Origin: Dictyobacter kobayashii
GTDB lineage: Bacteria; Chloroflexota; Ktedonobacteria; Ktedonobacterales; Ktedonobacteraceae
Assembly: GCF_003967555.1 (NCBI RefSeq)
Contig: NZ_BIFS01000002.1
Location: 434,001-498,000 of the forward strand
Direction: 5' to 3'
DNA: 64,000 nucleotides
Shown: one piece after another, positions 52,776 through 62,002 of the stretch
How positions within the stretch are numbered: position 1 is the stretch's first letter
Layout: every line of letters starts with the position of its first letter
Translations under genes and position numbers: made by a program
The notes under the pieces: model-generated
Seen by the model: only the letters and a program-made list of their open reading frames with translations
The model's database searches: none
Told to the model about the DNA's origin: nothing

Positions 52776-54917
52776 ATGATACCGTCCCAACATATATCAG
52801 CAGAGCAGCTTCACCGCTTTTTTCGCCCACGTAATATTGCCTTGATTGGAGCAACCGATAACTCACGCTGGTCGATCTATACCTTTGACAACCTGAAGAA
52901 TTTCGGCTTTGCGGGTCCTGTCTACCTGGTTAATCCTAATCGGGAGATTGTGCATGGACAACGGGCATTCAAGTCTTTGCGCGACCTGCCTGAGGTGGTG
53001 GACCTGGCATTTGTGATGGTTTCAACGGCCCGCGTGCTCTCGATTGTGCAGGAAGCAGCCGAGCTGGGTACGACGCGCTTTGTGGTGTTAACCTCCGGCT
53101 TTAGCGAGACGGGTGAGGCGGGCGCGCAGCTTGAACAGGAGCTGCTTGAGTATGCTCGGGCACATGCGCTGACCATTCTGGGTCCTAATGGCAATGGCTT
53201 CATTAATATCACTGATCAGATCACACCTTACGGCCTGCCCATTACCCCTCCGCTCAAGTCTGGTCCAGTCGGCGTGGTCCTGCAAAGCGGTGCCCTTACC
53301 AGCGCGGTGCTGGCCTTTGCGCAGGGACATGCCATTGGATTGAGTTTGTTGGTGGCGGTAGGAAACGAGAGTATGATCTCGGTAACCGATGTGGTGGACT
53401 ATCTGCTGGCCGATGAGTCTACGCGTTCTATTGCGCTCTTTCTGGAATGCGTGCGCCATCCGGCTGAGCTGCGGCGCGTTGCCGAGAAGGCACGCGCACT
53501 GGGCAAGACTATCGTGGTATTCAAGATTGGCAGGAGCGAGGCCAGCTCGCGGGCCGCCCTGGCCCACACGGGTGCCCTGGTTGGCAATGATGCCATTAAT
53601 GCGGCCGCCTTTCGCCAGCTGGGTATTATTCGTGTCTCCTCGCTTGAAGATCTCTTGACGACCGCTGCCCTGGCAGGCTATACGCCGCCGCTACCCGGCC
53701 GTCGCATGGGCGTAGTGACCCCCTCCGGCGGGGCCTGTGATATTATTTCGGACCTGGCGGAAGAGGTTGGATTGGAGCTCCCTGATTTCGCACCGGAAAC
53801 TATAGAGCGGCTTCATGATGTGCTGCCTGCGTTCTCGACCAGCCACAATCCCCTGGATGTGACCGGCTATGTGGTAGTGGATGCAACACTTCAGCAACGT
53901 GCGCTGGAGGTAGTGGTCAACGATCCCAATCTGGATTTTGTGCTCAACCTGACTACGGTCGAAGGGGGACGGGAACCCACCCCTGAAACGCTGGCCACCA
54001 CGCTGCCACTCTATGATAATCTCAAGCGCATTATTCACTCGGCGCCGCGCCCGGTCGTTCTGACCACCAATACCTGCATGGATCTGCCAGCTACGACACG
54101 CCTGGTCGTTGAGCGTACCGGCCTGCATTTTATCGCCGGCCTGGAACATGGCGTACGTGCCCTGGGTAGATTCATCTGGTGGTCCGAACAACTTAAAGCC
54201 TCAGCAGGGATGCCAGCACAGGAGGCTACACCACTGCCACCGCTTGCCACCGATCTGGCCAGAGGAACCTGGTCTGAGGCACGGGCACGTACGTTGCTGC
54301 AGCGCTCAGGCATCCCACTGGTGCCCGGTCAGCTAGCCACTACGGCGGATGCAGCGGTTGCGGCCGCCCGGACGCTGGGTCTGCCTGTCGCCCTCAAAAT
54401 CCAATCGCCCGCGCTGCCGCATAAAAGCGATATCGGGGGTGTAGCGCTTAACCTGCGTACAGTGGAAGAGGTGCATTCCTCATTCAACGCCATGCTGGAG
54501 CGTGTGCGGGCGCAAGCACCAGATGCGGAGATCGAGGGTATTCTGGTCAGTCCGATGCGGGCGCCCGGCCTTGAGTTGCTGGTCGGCATTGTGCGCGATC
54601 CTCTCTGGGGCCTGGTCCTCACGATTGGTCTGGGTGGAATCTGGACGGAGGTGCTCAAAGATACAGCGGTCCGTGTGCTGCCGATCCAGTCTGCTGAGAT
54701 TCTCACGATGCTGGGTGAGCTGCGCGGAGCGGCCCTCCTGCGGGGCGCGCGTGGCCAGGCTGGTGTCAACCTGCACGAACTCAGCCAGGTCATTTATCGC
54801 ATCAGCATGCTCGCACAGGCACTGGGACCTCATTTGAGTGCGCTGGAGATCAATCCATTGCTCGTCCAGCCCGGCTCGATTGAGGCACTGGATGTGCTGC
54901 TAAGCTGGCAGGAATAA
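52776..54917 (+). CDS. NDP-forming acyl-CoA synthetase (fused alpha and beta chains)
   Basis: A 713-residue protein: CoA-binding domain (about 12-140, FFRPRNIALIGATDNSRWSIYTFDNL), succinyl-CoA-ligase-like domains (150-460, with VVLQSGALTSAVLAF and the HTGALVGND segment) and a C-terminal ATP-grasp domain (about 500-710, VALKIQSPALPHKSDIGGV, LLVGIVRDPLWG, ALEINPLLVQ). It makes or uses an acyl-CoA with ADP/ATP, so it could activate the pathway's acid or recover energy from its product. It lies 67 bp after the DUF35 gene. Confidence 0.92.
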   Translation: MIPSQHISAEQLHRFFRPRNIALIGATDNSRWSIYTFDNLKNFGFAGPVYLVNPNREIVHGQRAFKSLRDLPEVVDLAFVMVSTARVLSIVQEAAELGTTRFVVLTSGFSETGEAGAQLEQELLEYARAHALTILGPNGNGFINITDQITPYGLPITPPLKSGPVGVVLQSGALTSAVLAFAQGHAIGLSLLVAVGNESMISVTDVVDYLLADESTRSIALFLECVRHPAELRRVAEKARALGKTIVVFKIGRSEASSRAALAHTGALVGNDAINAAAFRQLGIIRVSSLEDLLTTAALAGYTPPLPGRRMGVVTPSGGACDIISDLAEEVGLELPDFAPETIERLHDVLPAFSTSHNPLDVTGYVVVDATLQQRALEVVVNDPNLDFVLNLTTVEGGREPTPETLATTLPLYDNLKRIIHSAPRPVVLTTNTCMDLPATTRLVVERTGLHFIAGLEHGVRALGRFIWWSEQLKASAGMPAQEATPLPPLATDLARGTWSEARARTLLQRSGIPLVPGQLATTADAAVAAARTLGLPVALKIQSPALPHKSDIGGVALNLRTVEEVHSSFNAMLERVRAQAPDAEIEGILVSPMRAPGLELLVGIVRDPLWGLVLTIGLGGIWTEVLKDTAVRVLPIQSAEILTMLGELRGAALLRGARGQAGVNLHELSQVIYRISMLAQALGPHLSALEINPLLVQPGSIEALDVLLSWQE

Positions 54918-55016
54918 GTTCCTGCCGCATGGTTTGCCCGGAACCAGTTGGATACCGGGCAAACCCACAAACAACCATTATTTATTATGCTTTATAAGTA
55001 CGAAAGGATAAGTATC

Positions 55017-55775
55017 ATGGGTAAACTTGATGGACGTGTAGCTTTTGTCACAGGTGCTGGTCGAGGCATCGGGGCCGCCACAGCATTACGACTGGCTGAA
55101 GATGGGGCACGGATTGTGGTTGCCGATATCGATACCGATGGTAGTCAGCAGGTGGTGGCTGAAATAGAAAAAGTGGGCTCACAGGCTCTGGCCGTGGCTT
55201 GCAATGTAACCGAGAAGGATGCGGTGGAGGCAGCGATACAGCAAGGCGTTGACCACTTTGGGCAGCTGGATATCCTGGTCAATAATGCCGGGGTGACGCG
55301 CGACAATCTGCTCTTCAAAATGACGGATGATGATTGGGAAACGGTCATGAATGTGCATCTGCGCGGCGCTTTCCTCTGTAGCCGGGCCGCCCAGGTGCAC
55401 ATGGTCAAACAAAAATATGGGCGCATCATCTCGCTCTCATCTACTTCGGCCCTCGGTAATCGCGGCCAGAGTAATTACTCGACCGCCAAAGCTGGACTCC
55501 AGGGACTGACACGCACGCTGGCCATCGAGCTGGGACCCTTTGGCATCACCGCCAACGCGGTGGCACCAGGCTTTATCGATACTGAGATGACGCGCGCGAC
55601 GGCTCGGCGCATGGGCTTCGATCCCCAGGAGCGGATTGAGGCGGCCTCCAAAGCTATTCCAGTACGCCGTGTGGGCCAACCACGCGACGTTGCCAATGTT
55701 ATTAACTTCCTTGCTTCAGAGGAAGCCAGCTACGTCAGTGGTCAGATCATCTATGTAGCCGGCGGCCCACGCTAA
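55017..55775 (+). CDS. Short-chain dehydrogenase/reductase (FabG-like)
   Basis: A 252-residue SDR with VTGAGRGIGAATAL (NADP site), DILVNNAGVTRDNLLFKM, the catalytic Ser in IISLSSTSALG and Tyr/Lys in SNYSTAKAGLQG, and the C-terminal SEEASYVSGQIIYVAGG. It most resembles 3-oxoacyl-ACP/CoA reductases. In this operon it probably acts on a 3-hydroxyacyl-CoA. GAAAGGA precedes the ATG at 55017; the upstream in-frame ATG lacks a ribosome site. Confidence 0.93.
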   Translation: MGKLDGRVAFVTGAGRGIGAATALRLAEDGARIVVADIDTDGSQQVVAEIEKVGSQALAVACNVTEKDAVEAAIQQGVDHFGQLDILVNNAGVTRDNLLFKMTDDDWETVMNVHLRGAFLCSRAAQVHMVKQKYGRIISLSSTSALGNRGQSNYSTAKAGLQGLTRTLAIELGPFGITANAVAPGFIDTEMTRATARRMGFDPQERIEAASKAIPVRRVGQPRDVANVINFLASEEASYVSGQIIYVAGGPR

Positions 55776-55795
55776 GTTTGCGCAAAGGAGCCTGT

Positions 55796-56245
55796 ATGTT
55801 CGATACCAGCAAAATTGGCTATCGCTTTGCCCCTTTCACTTACGAGGTGCAGAGAAATAAGATCCATGAGCTCACCACGGCGATCGGCGATACCAATCCG
55901 ATCTATCACAGCCGTGAGGCGGCCCAGGCGGCTGGCTACCCCGATGTTCCCATTTCGCCTACTACTCCCACCATGTTCAACTTCTGGGGTAATCGTCAAC
56001 GCGGCAATAGCATGGCGGAACTGGGCATCAATGTGGCTCGTATCCTGCATGGCGAAGAAGAGTATGAGTACCTGGCCCCCATCTATCCCAATGATGTACT
56101 AACCGGTACCACCACCCTGGTTGATGGTAAGACACGTCCCGGCAGCGGCGGCCATTCACTGGATATCCTGACCATGGAGACACGTTATGTCAACCAAAAT
56201 GATCAGCCAGTGAATACCAGGACCACCATCGTTGTTCGGGAGTAG
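55796..56245 (+). CDS. MaoC-like hot-dog protein, N-type (dehydratase partner)
   Basis: A 149-residue hot-dog protein of the FAS1-type dehydratase/MaoC N-terminal group: HELTTAIGDTNPIYHSREAAQAAGYPDVPISPT. The D-x-NP-x-Y/H hydratase segment is only partly kept, and the later HG pair is replaced. AAAGGAG precedes the ATG at 55796. It is followed by a second MaoC gene with the complete motif, so the two likely form a heteromeric hydratase, like the paired MaoC proteins of steroid side-chain pathways. Confidence 0.88.
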   Translation: MFDTSKIGYRFAPFTYEVQRNKIHELTTAIGDTNPIYHSREAAQAAGYPDVPISPTTPTMFNFWGNRQRGNSMAELGINVARILHGEEEYEYLAPIYPNDVLTGTTTLVDGKTRPGSGGHSLDILTMETRYVNQNDQPVNTRTTIVVRE

Positions 56246-56277
56246 TGTGGGATAGCACAGAAAGGAGGCGCAACGCC

Positions 56278-56718
56278 ATGACAAACCAGGTACAGCCAGT
56301 GCTGTATGCCGATGATGTCCAGGTTGGCGATACCATTCCATCCTTGACGACACAGCCGATCACCCACCTGCAACTCGTGCGCTACGCAGGAGCTTCGGGC
56401 GACTTTAATCCTTTGCATACCGATCCAAAGGTTGGTGAGATGATTGGTACTGGCGGCATCATCGCCCACGGGATGCTCATCATGGGTCTGGTGGGACAGA
56501 TGGTGAGCGATTACGTAGGTCCACAGGCTATACGCAAATTCGGCGTCCGCTTCAAGGGCATGACCCATCTCAACGATATCATCACCTGCTCAGGGAAGAT
56601 CACAGAGAAGTATGAGGCCGAGGGCGAGGTCCGCATTGCAGGTACGCTCCAGGCCATCGATCAAACCGGCGACCTTAAAGTCGCCGGCACATTTGTGGCC
56701 GCCCTACCCAATCGTTAA
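56278..56718 (+). CDS. MaoC-like enoyl-CoA hydratase
   Basis: A 146-residue hot-dog enzyme with the complete hydratase 2 motif: YAGASGDFNPLHTDP, then IIAHGMLIMG (Asp and His catalytic pair). It adds water to an enoyl-CoA, giving the 3-hydroxyacyl-CoA used by the SDR. AAAGGAGG precedes the ATG at 56278. Last gene of the operon; a hairpin follows. Confidence 0.92.
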   Translation: MTNQVQPVLYADDVQVGDTIPSLTTQPITHLQLVRYAGASGDFNPLHTDPKVGEMIGTGGIIAHGMLIMGLVGQMVSDYVGPQAIRKFGVRFKGMTHLNDIITCSGKITEKYEAEGEVRIAGTLQAIDQTGDLKVAGTFVAALPNR

Positions 56719-56758
56719 TCAACTGGTGGCAAATCTTTTACCTGCACCTCAACAAAGT

Positions 56759-56813
56759 GCATCGCGTATGATCGACCCATTTGCTGGCCAAACGGGTCGA
56801 TCGTACGCGATGC
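56759..56813. terminator. 20-bp hairpin after the acyl-CoA operon
   Basis: Arms 56759-56778 (GCATCGCGTATGATCGACCC) and 56794-56813 with one mismatch and a 15-nt loop. It lies 40 bp past the operon's last stop and 60 bp from the convergent discoidin gene's stop. Confidence 0.75.
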
Positions 56814-56874
56814 TGGCGATCACCAGCATCACGAGAGAGATGCATCTCAAAAAGGAAAGGCTCCACATTACAAC

Positions 56875-58371
56875 TTATGGATATACATTGAGCTCACCAA
56901 TACTCCACCAGTTACTTGCGCTACCTGTTTGCTGGATAGTGATATAGCGAGCAGACTGTGTACTGAATGAAATGGTCAGGATTGAGTTATTTCCGCTCCC
57001 GGCCGCAACTGCATTCCCCCAGGTCCAATTAGATGTTGATAAGAAGACAATATACTGCCTGGGGTAATCGCCGGGAAACTGACTACTGTCCAGGGTAATA
57101 CTACTGATACGATTAATCTGTCCCATGTCTATCTGATAAAACTGATTATTGGTCTGCGCAGTCTCTGTCGTCCAGCGTGTTGAGCTGTCTCCATCAAAAG
57201 GAGCCTGTAGCGCGTTACTGGATGTTCCCCTGGCAGTCCAGCCGCTACGATCCAGCGCAGTACCATCTAACGGTGGCGCAAGAGGCGCACGTAACGTACC
57301 ACCACCGCCAATATTGCTAGATGAATTATTGTCAATAACCTGCAGCGAAGAAAACAGGCTATTGATATCGCTTTTTAAATCACCGGAGCCAAAGTCATAG
57401 TTCGCAGGCACGGTATTTTCAACCCCAATCTGGTTGTCATCCCAGCCTGTATCGTCGACCACATAACCTCCATAATTTTGCAGCGCATAGAACATTTTAC
57501 GCCCTGCGTCGGTCTTGATCCCCAGGCCATCCAGCGTGGCCGTTGGTGAAAGAGCCAGCAGAGAGCCTTGCATAAGGCTGGCATTTGTCCCTTTGTAGGA
57601 ATTTGCATTGCTGCTGTCACAGGCACCTGAGTCGGCACGATCAGCAGGCCAGCGATAACCATTGACGGTGCCATTACAGGCGTAGAGATATTTATCCCAG
57701 ATTTCTAGCTGGAGTGCATGCGGGATCGTTTGATCACCACTGGCCTGTAACTCGCTTAAGCGTATCATGCCCCCGATACTGCTAAGCCCGGAACCGAAAT
57801 GGCCGCCGCAGATGCCATCTCCTGTGATATCTGCATTGCACGCACGATAACCATAAACATTGCCACCCGCACTACAGCGTGCCAGCGGCTCAATCTGCAC
57901 CAGCGTCTTCCCATCTGGCTGCAAGATCGCCGCTGCATTGTTTGGAGTAGAATAGGGATTGCTGGTTGCATCGGGCACAACGGTGTTATCAGGAATGACG
58001 ATCGGCCCCTGCCCATTCAACTGCGTCCCGGTACAGCGTCCAGGACCCCACGCGCCTGGATCATAAAGATTGCGTTGCGGATCAGAGGCCGAGGTCGTAA
58101 TAAAGTAATCAGCGTCGCTACTGGTATTTCCAGCGGCAGGTATGTTAGCGGCAACATAACTGGCATTAGAACCAATTGGCATATTCCAGATACTTGTACT
58201 GGCAAAGGGTTGGACCAGGGGGTCACGCGTTCCACTGCTGGCTTTTACACTTGCCGTCTGTGGCGAGCTAAAAGCCAGGCTTATGCCTATAAGCAAAGCG
58301 ATACAGAGAGTTAACCAGGAGGTTTTCCTGGCAGGATTGGTTTGCCAACGCTGCAAAACGTGTCTTCTCAT
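56875..58371 (-). CDS. Secreted discoidin (F5/8 type C) domain protein 1
   Basis: A 498-residue exported protein. Signal peptide at about 18-43 (LTLCIALLIGISLAFSS). A core of roughly 300 residues (50-355) of no recognised family starts PFASTSIWNMPIGSNASYV and includes NNAAAILQPDGKTLVQIEPLARC, HFGSGLSSIGGMIRLSEL and YVVDDTGWDDNQIG. A C-terminal discoidin domain (about 365-498, GDSSTRWTTE, FYQIDMGQINRISSITLD) probably binds carbohydrate. The same core occurs in the next gene. GGAG precedes the ATG. Likely a glycan-binding or glycan-degrading secreted protein; activity unknown. Confidence 0.8.
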   Translation of the reverse strand: MRRHVLQRWQTNPARKTSWLTLCIALLIGISLAFSSPQTASVKASSGTRDPLVQPFASTSIWNMPIGSNASYVAANIPAAGNTSSDADYFITTSASDPQRNLYDPGAWGPGRCTGTQLNGQGPIVIPDNTVVPDATSNPYSTPNNAAAILQPDGKTLVQIEPLARCSAGGNVYGYRACNADITGDGICGGHFGSGLSSIGGMIRLSELQASGDQTIPHALQLEIWDKYLYACNGTVNGYRWPADRADSGACDSSNANSYKGTNASLMQGSLLALSPTATLDGLGIKTDAGRKMFYALQNYGGYVVDDTGWDDNQIGVENTVPANYDFGSGDLKSDINSLFSSLQVIDNNSSSNIGGGGTLRAPLAPPLDGTALDRSGWTARGTSSNALQAPFDGDSSTRWTTETAQTNNQFYQIDMGQINRISSITLDSSQFPGDYPRQYIVFLSTSNWTWGNAVAAGSGNNSILTISFSTQSARYITIQQTGSASNWWSIGELNVYP

Positions 58372-58482
58372 GAAGGGAACTCCTTTTCACGACTTCGTGT
58401 GGTAGAAGACTTTTAAAAATGTCTGCTGGTCGCTTTTCGTAGCCTGCATGACCCTCCAATCAGGGTTTACAGGGTTGTGATA

Positions 58483-60450
58483 TTACAGGGTTTTGACATT
58501 AAAGACATTGATCTCGTCGACGGCCCAGATTTGGGATGGATTGATGCTACCTCCTGTCGATTGAATCTTTATGTAACGTGCGGTCTGTGTATCAAAAGTA
58601 ATCTGACTGGTACGCGATGCAGAACCATGCGTGACCAGGCTACTCCAGTTGACGCCATCATCTGAGACATAGATGTCATAATCCTGGACATGCGCGAACG
58701 GATAGAGACTACTATCCATATCAACGCGGTTGAAGGTGCGTGGCTTCTTCATATCGATGACAATGTTTTCTCCTGCATAGGGGACCTTGCCAGTATTCCA
58801 ACCGGTTAAGACATTACCATCCAGTGCCAGCGATGCATCGGCACTGTTGTCCGAGGCGGTTGCGCTCCAGCCTGTTTTGCTCAGGGGCGTAAGGGTTTTC
58901 GCATGGATCGCCGGGGCAGGCTTTACCAGGGGCGTTCCACCACCACCAATGCTGTTCGGGCTATTGTTATCGATAATCTGCAGATTGGCAAAGAGCGTGT
59001 TAACATCATTTACAAACGTTGCATCCGCAAGGTTAGTATCAGCAAGAGCGCTATTATCGATGCCAATCTGGTTGTCATCCCAACCGGTATCATCGACAAC
59101 ATAACCACCGTAGTGCTGGAGTGCGTAGAAAAGCTTGATAGCTGGGGCGCTGGTCAAACCCAGACTCTGTGGAGTCAGACTGGGATTGAGCGCCATTAAT
59201 GATCCCTGGCGGAAACTGGTGTCTGGATTACTCTTACAGGGATCAAGGGTGCAATAACCATAATTTGGATCTTTAGCATAACCATCTGGATTTGCGGCAG
59301 GCCAGCGGAAGCCGGGCTGAGGATCGCTTTGATTGTAGGCAAAATATTTGCGACCCCATACTTCAAGCTGCAAGGAGTGCATAATCGGTGTGGCATTAAC
59401 CAGTTCACTCTGGCGAATTAAGCCTCCCAACACGTTCATACCAGAGCCAAAGTGTGTCCCTAGAATTCCATCTCCATAGAGATCACTCTCGGTCCCTCGA
59501 TAGCCATTCGCCGGTCCGTTCGCGTCACAACGTGCCAGTGGCTGTATCTGTACAACTGTGCGCCCATCAGGCTGTACGATACCAGCAGCATTATTGGGCG
59601 TCGAATAATTGGGGGCCAGTGTAGCATCTCCTACCACCAGATTGTCAGGCAATTTGATCGTACCATAGTTCGTGGTGCCTTTACAGCGTCCACCATAGGT
59701 AACGCCACCCACTGTGTACGAAGGCCCATCGGGACTATACAGAGGATAGGTGCTATAATCAACGGCCCCCTGCAAGTTGGAAAAGAAAACAGGATCAAAG
59801 GAGACATTGGCGGCCTTCTGAATATACGTTGATTTGTAGACCGCATTAGAGCCGATTGGCGTGTTCCAGATACTGTTAGCCTCGTAAGGCCAGACCAGAG
59901 GATTACGACCAGCAACCAGCGAGATATCATCTGCGTAAAATGTTCCTGTGCCAGCATTTTTCTGAATAAAAATTAACGCCGATTTAATCGTGCTGGGGGT
60001 TAAAACCGTCTGCCCCTGCCAGGTCCAGTCGACATCACTAAAATGCATCTGGTATCCATAAAGCTGGCCTGTGTTATCTGTAACTAGCAAACTGATCTGG
60101 CTGTAATCGTGGCTCCCTATCAGTTTGCCCCAGCCGGTCAGCGTATAAAGGGTGTTGGGCTGCAAGGTCACAGTCTGCGTGCGCGCCTGCTGTGCTGGCC
60201 CTAGTTGGAGGGCCTGTGTGCCTGAGTGCACCACCTGGGTGTTGGTTTGAGGATCGCCTCCGGCGTCTAGCCAATTAGTAAGTCCAGACTCAAAGCCGGG
60301 ATTAAGCACAAGATTGTTGGAGGAGGGTTTTGCTCTGGCTTCCGCGGTTTGTACACCTGTGAACAAAACATAACTTAGACTTAGACTAATCGTTGCTATC
60401 ACCGCACCCACTACCATCATCCATCTCAGCATCTGCTGCTTTTTACCCAT
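58483..60450 (-). CDS. Secreted carbohydrate-binding and discoidin domain protein 2
   Basis: A 655-residue paralogue with an extra N-terminal module. Signal segment at about 10-35, a CBM4/9-like jelly roll at about 44-180 (NLVLNPGFESGLTNWLDAGG, FYADDISLVAG), the shared unknown core (about 185-510, SIWNTPIGSNAVYKSTYI, HFGSGMNVLGGLIRQSEL, YVVDDTGWDDNQIG) and a C-terminal discoidin domain (about 525-655, DMKKPRTFNRVDMDSSLYP). AAGGAG precedes the ATG. With its neighbour (111 bp apart, same strand) it forms a unit divergent from the LacI gene, probably under its control. Confidence 0.82.
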   Translation of the reverse strand: MGKKQQMLRWMMVVGAVIATISLSLSYVLFTGVQTAEARAKPSSNNLVLNPGFESGLTNWLDAGGDPQTNTQVVHSGTQALQLGPAQQARTQTVTLQPNTLYTLTGWGKLIGSHDYSQISLLVTDNTGQLYGYQMHFSDVDWTWQGQTVLTPSTIKSALIFIQKNAGTGTFYADDISLVAGRNPLVWPYEANSIWNTPIGSNAVYKSTYIQKAANVSFDPVFFSNLQGAVDYSTYPLYSPDGPSYTVGGVTYGGRCKGTTNYGTIKLPDNLVVGDATLAPNYSTPNNAAGIVQPDGRTVVQIQPLARCDANGPANGYRGTESDLYGDGILGTHFGSGMNVLGGLIRQSELVNATPIMHSLQLEVWGRKYFAYNQSDPQPGFRWPAANPDGYAKDPNYGYCTLDPCKSNPDTSFRQGSLMALNPSLTPQSLGLTSAPAIKLFYALQHYGGYVVDDTGWDDNQIGIDNSALADTNLADATFVNDVNTLFANLQIIDNNSPNSIGGGGTPLVKPAPAIHAKTLTPLSKTGWSATASDNSADASLALDGNVLTGWNTGKVPYAGENIVIDMKKPRTFNRVDMDSSLYPFAHVQDYDIYVSDDGVNWSSLVTHGSASRTSQITFDTQTARYIKIQSTGGSINPSQIWAVDEINVFNVKTL

Positions 60451-60550
60451 AGCCTTTTTCTCCTTAGAAAATAGGTATGCCGGTCCTCCGTGACCAATTT
60501 GTTTCGATGGGGATAGGTTAATAGAGCTGCCTTCTTAAAGGTGTGCCATT

Positions 60551-60566
60551 CCGTAAACGTTTCCGG
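60551..60566. promoter_or_regulatory. LacI-type operator 1
   Basis: CCGTAAACGTTTCCGG, the exact reverse complement of the site at 60711-60726. The AAACGTTT core is typical of LacI/CcpA-type operators. It lies just downstream of the inferred minus-strand promoter of the discoidin genes. Confidence 0.8.
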
Positions 60567-60584
60567 ATTTGCAGCACTGAAATA

Positions 60585-60613
60585 AAGGTAACATGGGCAT
60601 TTTTGTTTGTCAA
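60585..60613 (-). promoter_or_regulatory. Putative promoter of the discoidin genes
   Basis: On the minus strand TTGACA (60613-60608), a 17-bp spacer, then TACCTT (60590-60585), a weak -10. Operator 1 would overlap the start of transcription. Confidence 0.5.
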
Positions 60614-60669
60614 GACATGGCTTTATGCTAGATATATTTCAAATTGGGGATTTTTACTGGTTAAAATAC

Positions 60670-60698
60670 TTGACAAACATGTTTTATTCCGTTTAGAC
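60670..60698 (+). promoter_or_regulatory. Putative promoter of the LacI gene
   Basis: TTGACA (60670-60675), 17 bp, TTAGAC (60693-60698). Operator 2 begins 13 bp downstream, so the regulator likely represses itself. Confidence 0.55.
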
Positions 60699-60710
60699 TT
60701 GAAGCAAGTC

Positions 60711-60726
60711 CCGGAAACGTTTACGG
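60711..60726. promoter_or_regulatory. LacI-type operator 2
   Basis: CCGGAAACGTTTACGG, identical to operator 1 read on the other strand. It is 57 bp before the GTG of the LacI gene. Confidence 0.8.
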
Positions 60727-60782
60727 TTTTTTCCGCGATCAAGAAAACGAAGTACAACTGGTATTTCTAGTAGGAGAGGTTT

Positions 60783-61835
60783 GTGAGTGATAAAAGGGCA
60801 AAGAATCAAGGCGGCCCATCGCGTGCGCTCATCTGGGATATCGCCCAAAAGTCTGGTGTGTCGATTGCGACCGTCTCACGCGTCCTGAACGAGCGGCCTG
60901 ATGTGTCACAGGCGACACGCGATAAGGTCATGGCATATGTACGTGAGTTGGGATATGTCTCAAATCGCCATGCTCGTTCGCTGGTCAGTGGTCACGTCAG
61001 CTACATCGCTTTTACAGTTCCCCGAGTCGACCACTTTGTTGAAATTTTGGAGGGAGCCACCCAGGTAGCCGAAGAGCATGACGCCAATCTGGTAATCTGC
61101 CCCACCCGACACGAGCATAGCCGCGAGGTAACGCTACTAGAACGCTTGCGCGGCGGCGGGGCCGACGGCGCACTATTGATTTTGCCCTCTGAGAGCAAAG
61201 ATGAGCTGGCGAAACTACGTGCCCAGAATTATCCGTTTGTAGTCGTTGATCCGCGTTACCCGCTTGGCGACGAGATTCCGACTGTATCGGCGGCAAACAT
61301 GTCTGGCAGTCGAGCCGCCACCGAGCACCTGGTCGAACTTGGGCATAAACGTATCGGAGTGATCACTGGCTATCCAGACTGGAATGCCAGCATTGATCGC
61401 CTGGCCGGCTTTCATTCAGTCCTGATAGCCGCTGGCCTCTACAATACCTACTCAGCCGAGATGGTGTGCCATGGTGATTTCTCGGTCGATGGGGGATATA
61501 GCGCGGCATGCCGCCTGCTGGAACTTGCAGATCGGCCAACTGCTATCTTTGCCTTTAATGATGATATGGCAGTAGGCGCAATGCGGGCCATTCGCGAGCA
61601 TAATCTAAGCATACCAGAAGATATTTCTGTGGTTGGGTTTGACGATACCAGGTTTGCTTCATTTGTAACCCCACCACTAACTACAGTGCGCCAGCCAACA
61701 TATGAATTGGGGAGAGTAGGAATAGAAACGCTTTATCGCGTACTGGATGAACAATCCCTTGAAGTTCCGCGCATCGAGCTCTCAACCAAATTGATCGTTC
61801 GTGATTCAACCGCGCCTTGCCCTACACCCAGATAA
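60783..61835 (+). CDS. LacI-family transcriptional regulator
   Basis: A 350-residue LacI protein: helix-turn-helix and hinge at about 17-70 (IWDIAQKSGVSIATVSRVLNE, then ALGYV-like ELGYVSNRHARSLVSG) and a sugar-binding domain (VSYIAFTVPRVDHFVEILEGA, AIFAFNDDMAVGAMRAI, VVGFDDTRFASFVTPPLTTV). It starts with GTG at 60783, preceded by TAGGAGAGG. It lies between the secreted glycan-binding genes and a sugar ABC transporter, so the inducer is probably the transported sugar. Both operators lie in its upstream region. Confidence 0.94.
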   Translation: MSDKRAKNQGGPSRALIWDIAQKSGVSIATVSRVLNERPDVSQATRDKVMAYVRELGYVSNRHARSLVSGHVSYIAFTVPRVDHFVEILEGATQVAEEHDANLVICPTRHEHSREVTLLERLRGGGADGALLILPSESKDELAKLRAQNYPFVVVDPRYPLGDEIPTVSAANMSGSRAATEHLVELGHKRIGVITGYPDWNASIDRLAGFHSVLIAAGLYNTYSAEMVCHGDFSVDGGYSAACRLLELADRPTAIFAFNDDMAVGAMRAIREHNLSIPEDISVVGFDDTRFASFVTPPLTTVRQPTYELGRVGIETLYRVLDEQSLEVPRIELSTKLIVRDSTAPCPTPR

Positions 61836-62002
61836 TTGTAGAGCTTTATTTGCCCTTTTGCCATTCAGTACGAGGGGAAGTCGTACCCAGGCTGCGCCAC
61901 TGGCGCCTGTGTTTTCTATCTATAGTCTCAAAGTCGAGGCACAAAATTTTTGCTTCGAAGTGTTGCGTCTATTTTATTTTCCCAGGGATGGAGGAATATT
62001 CT

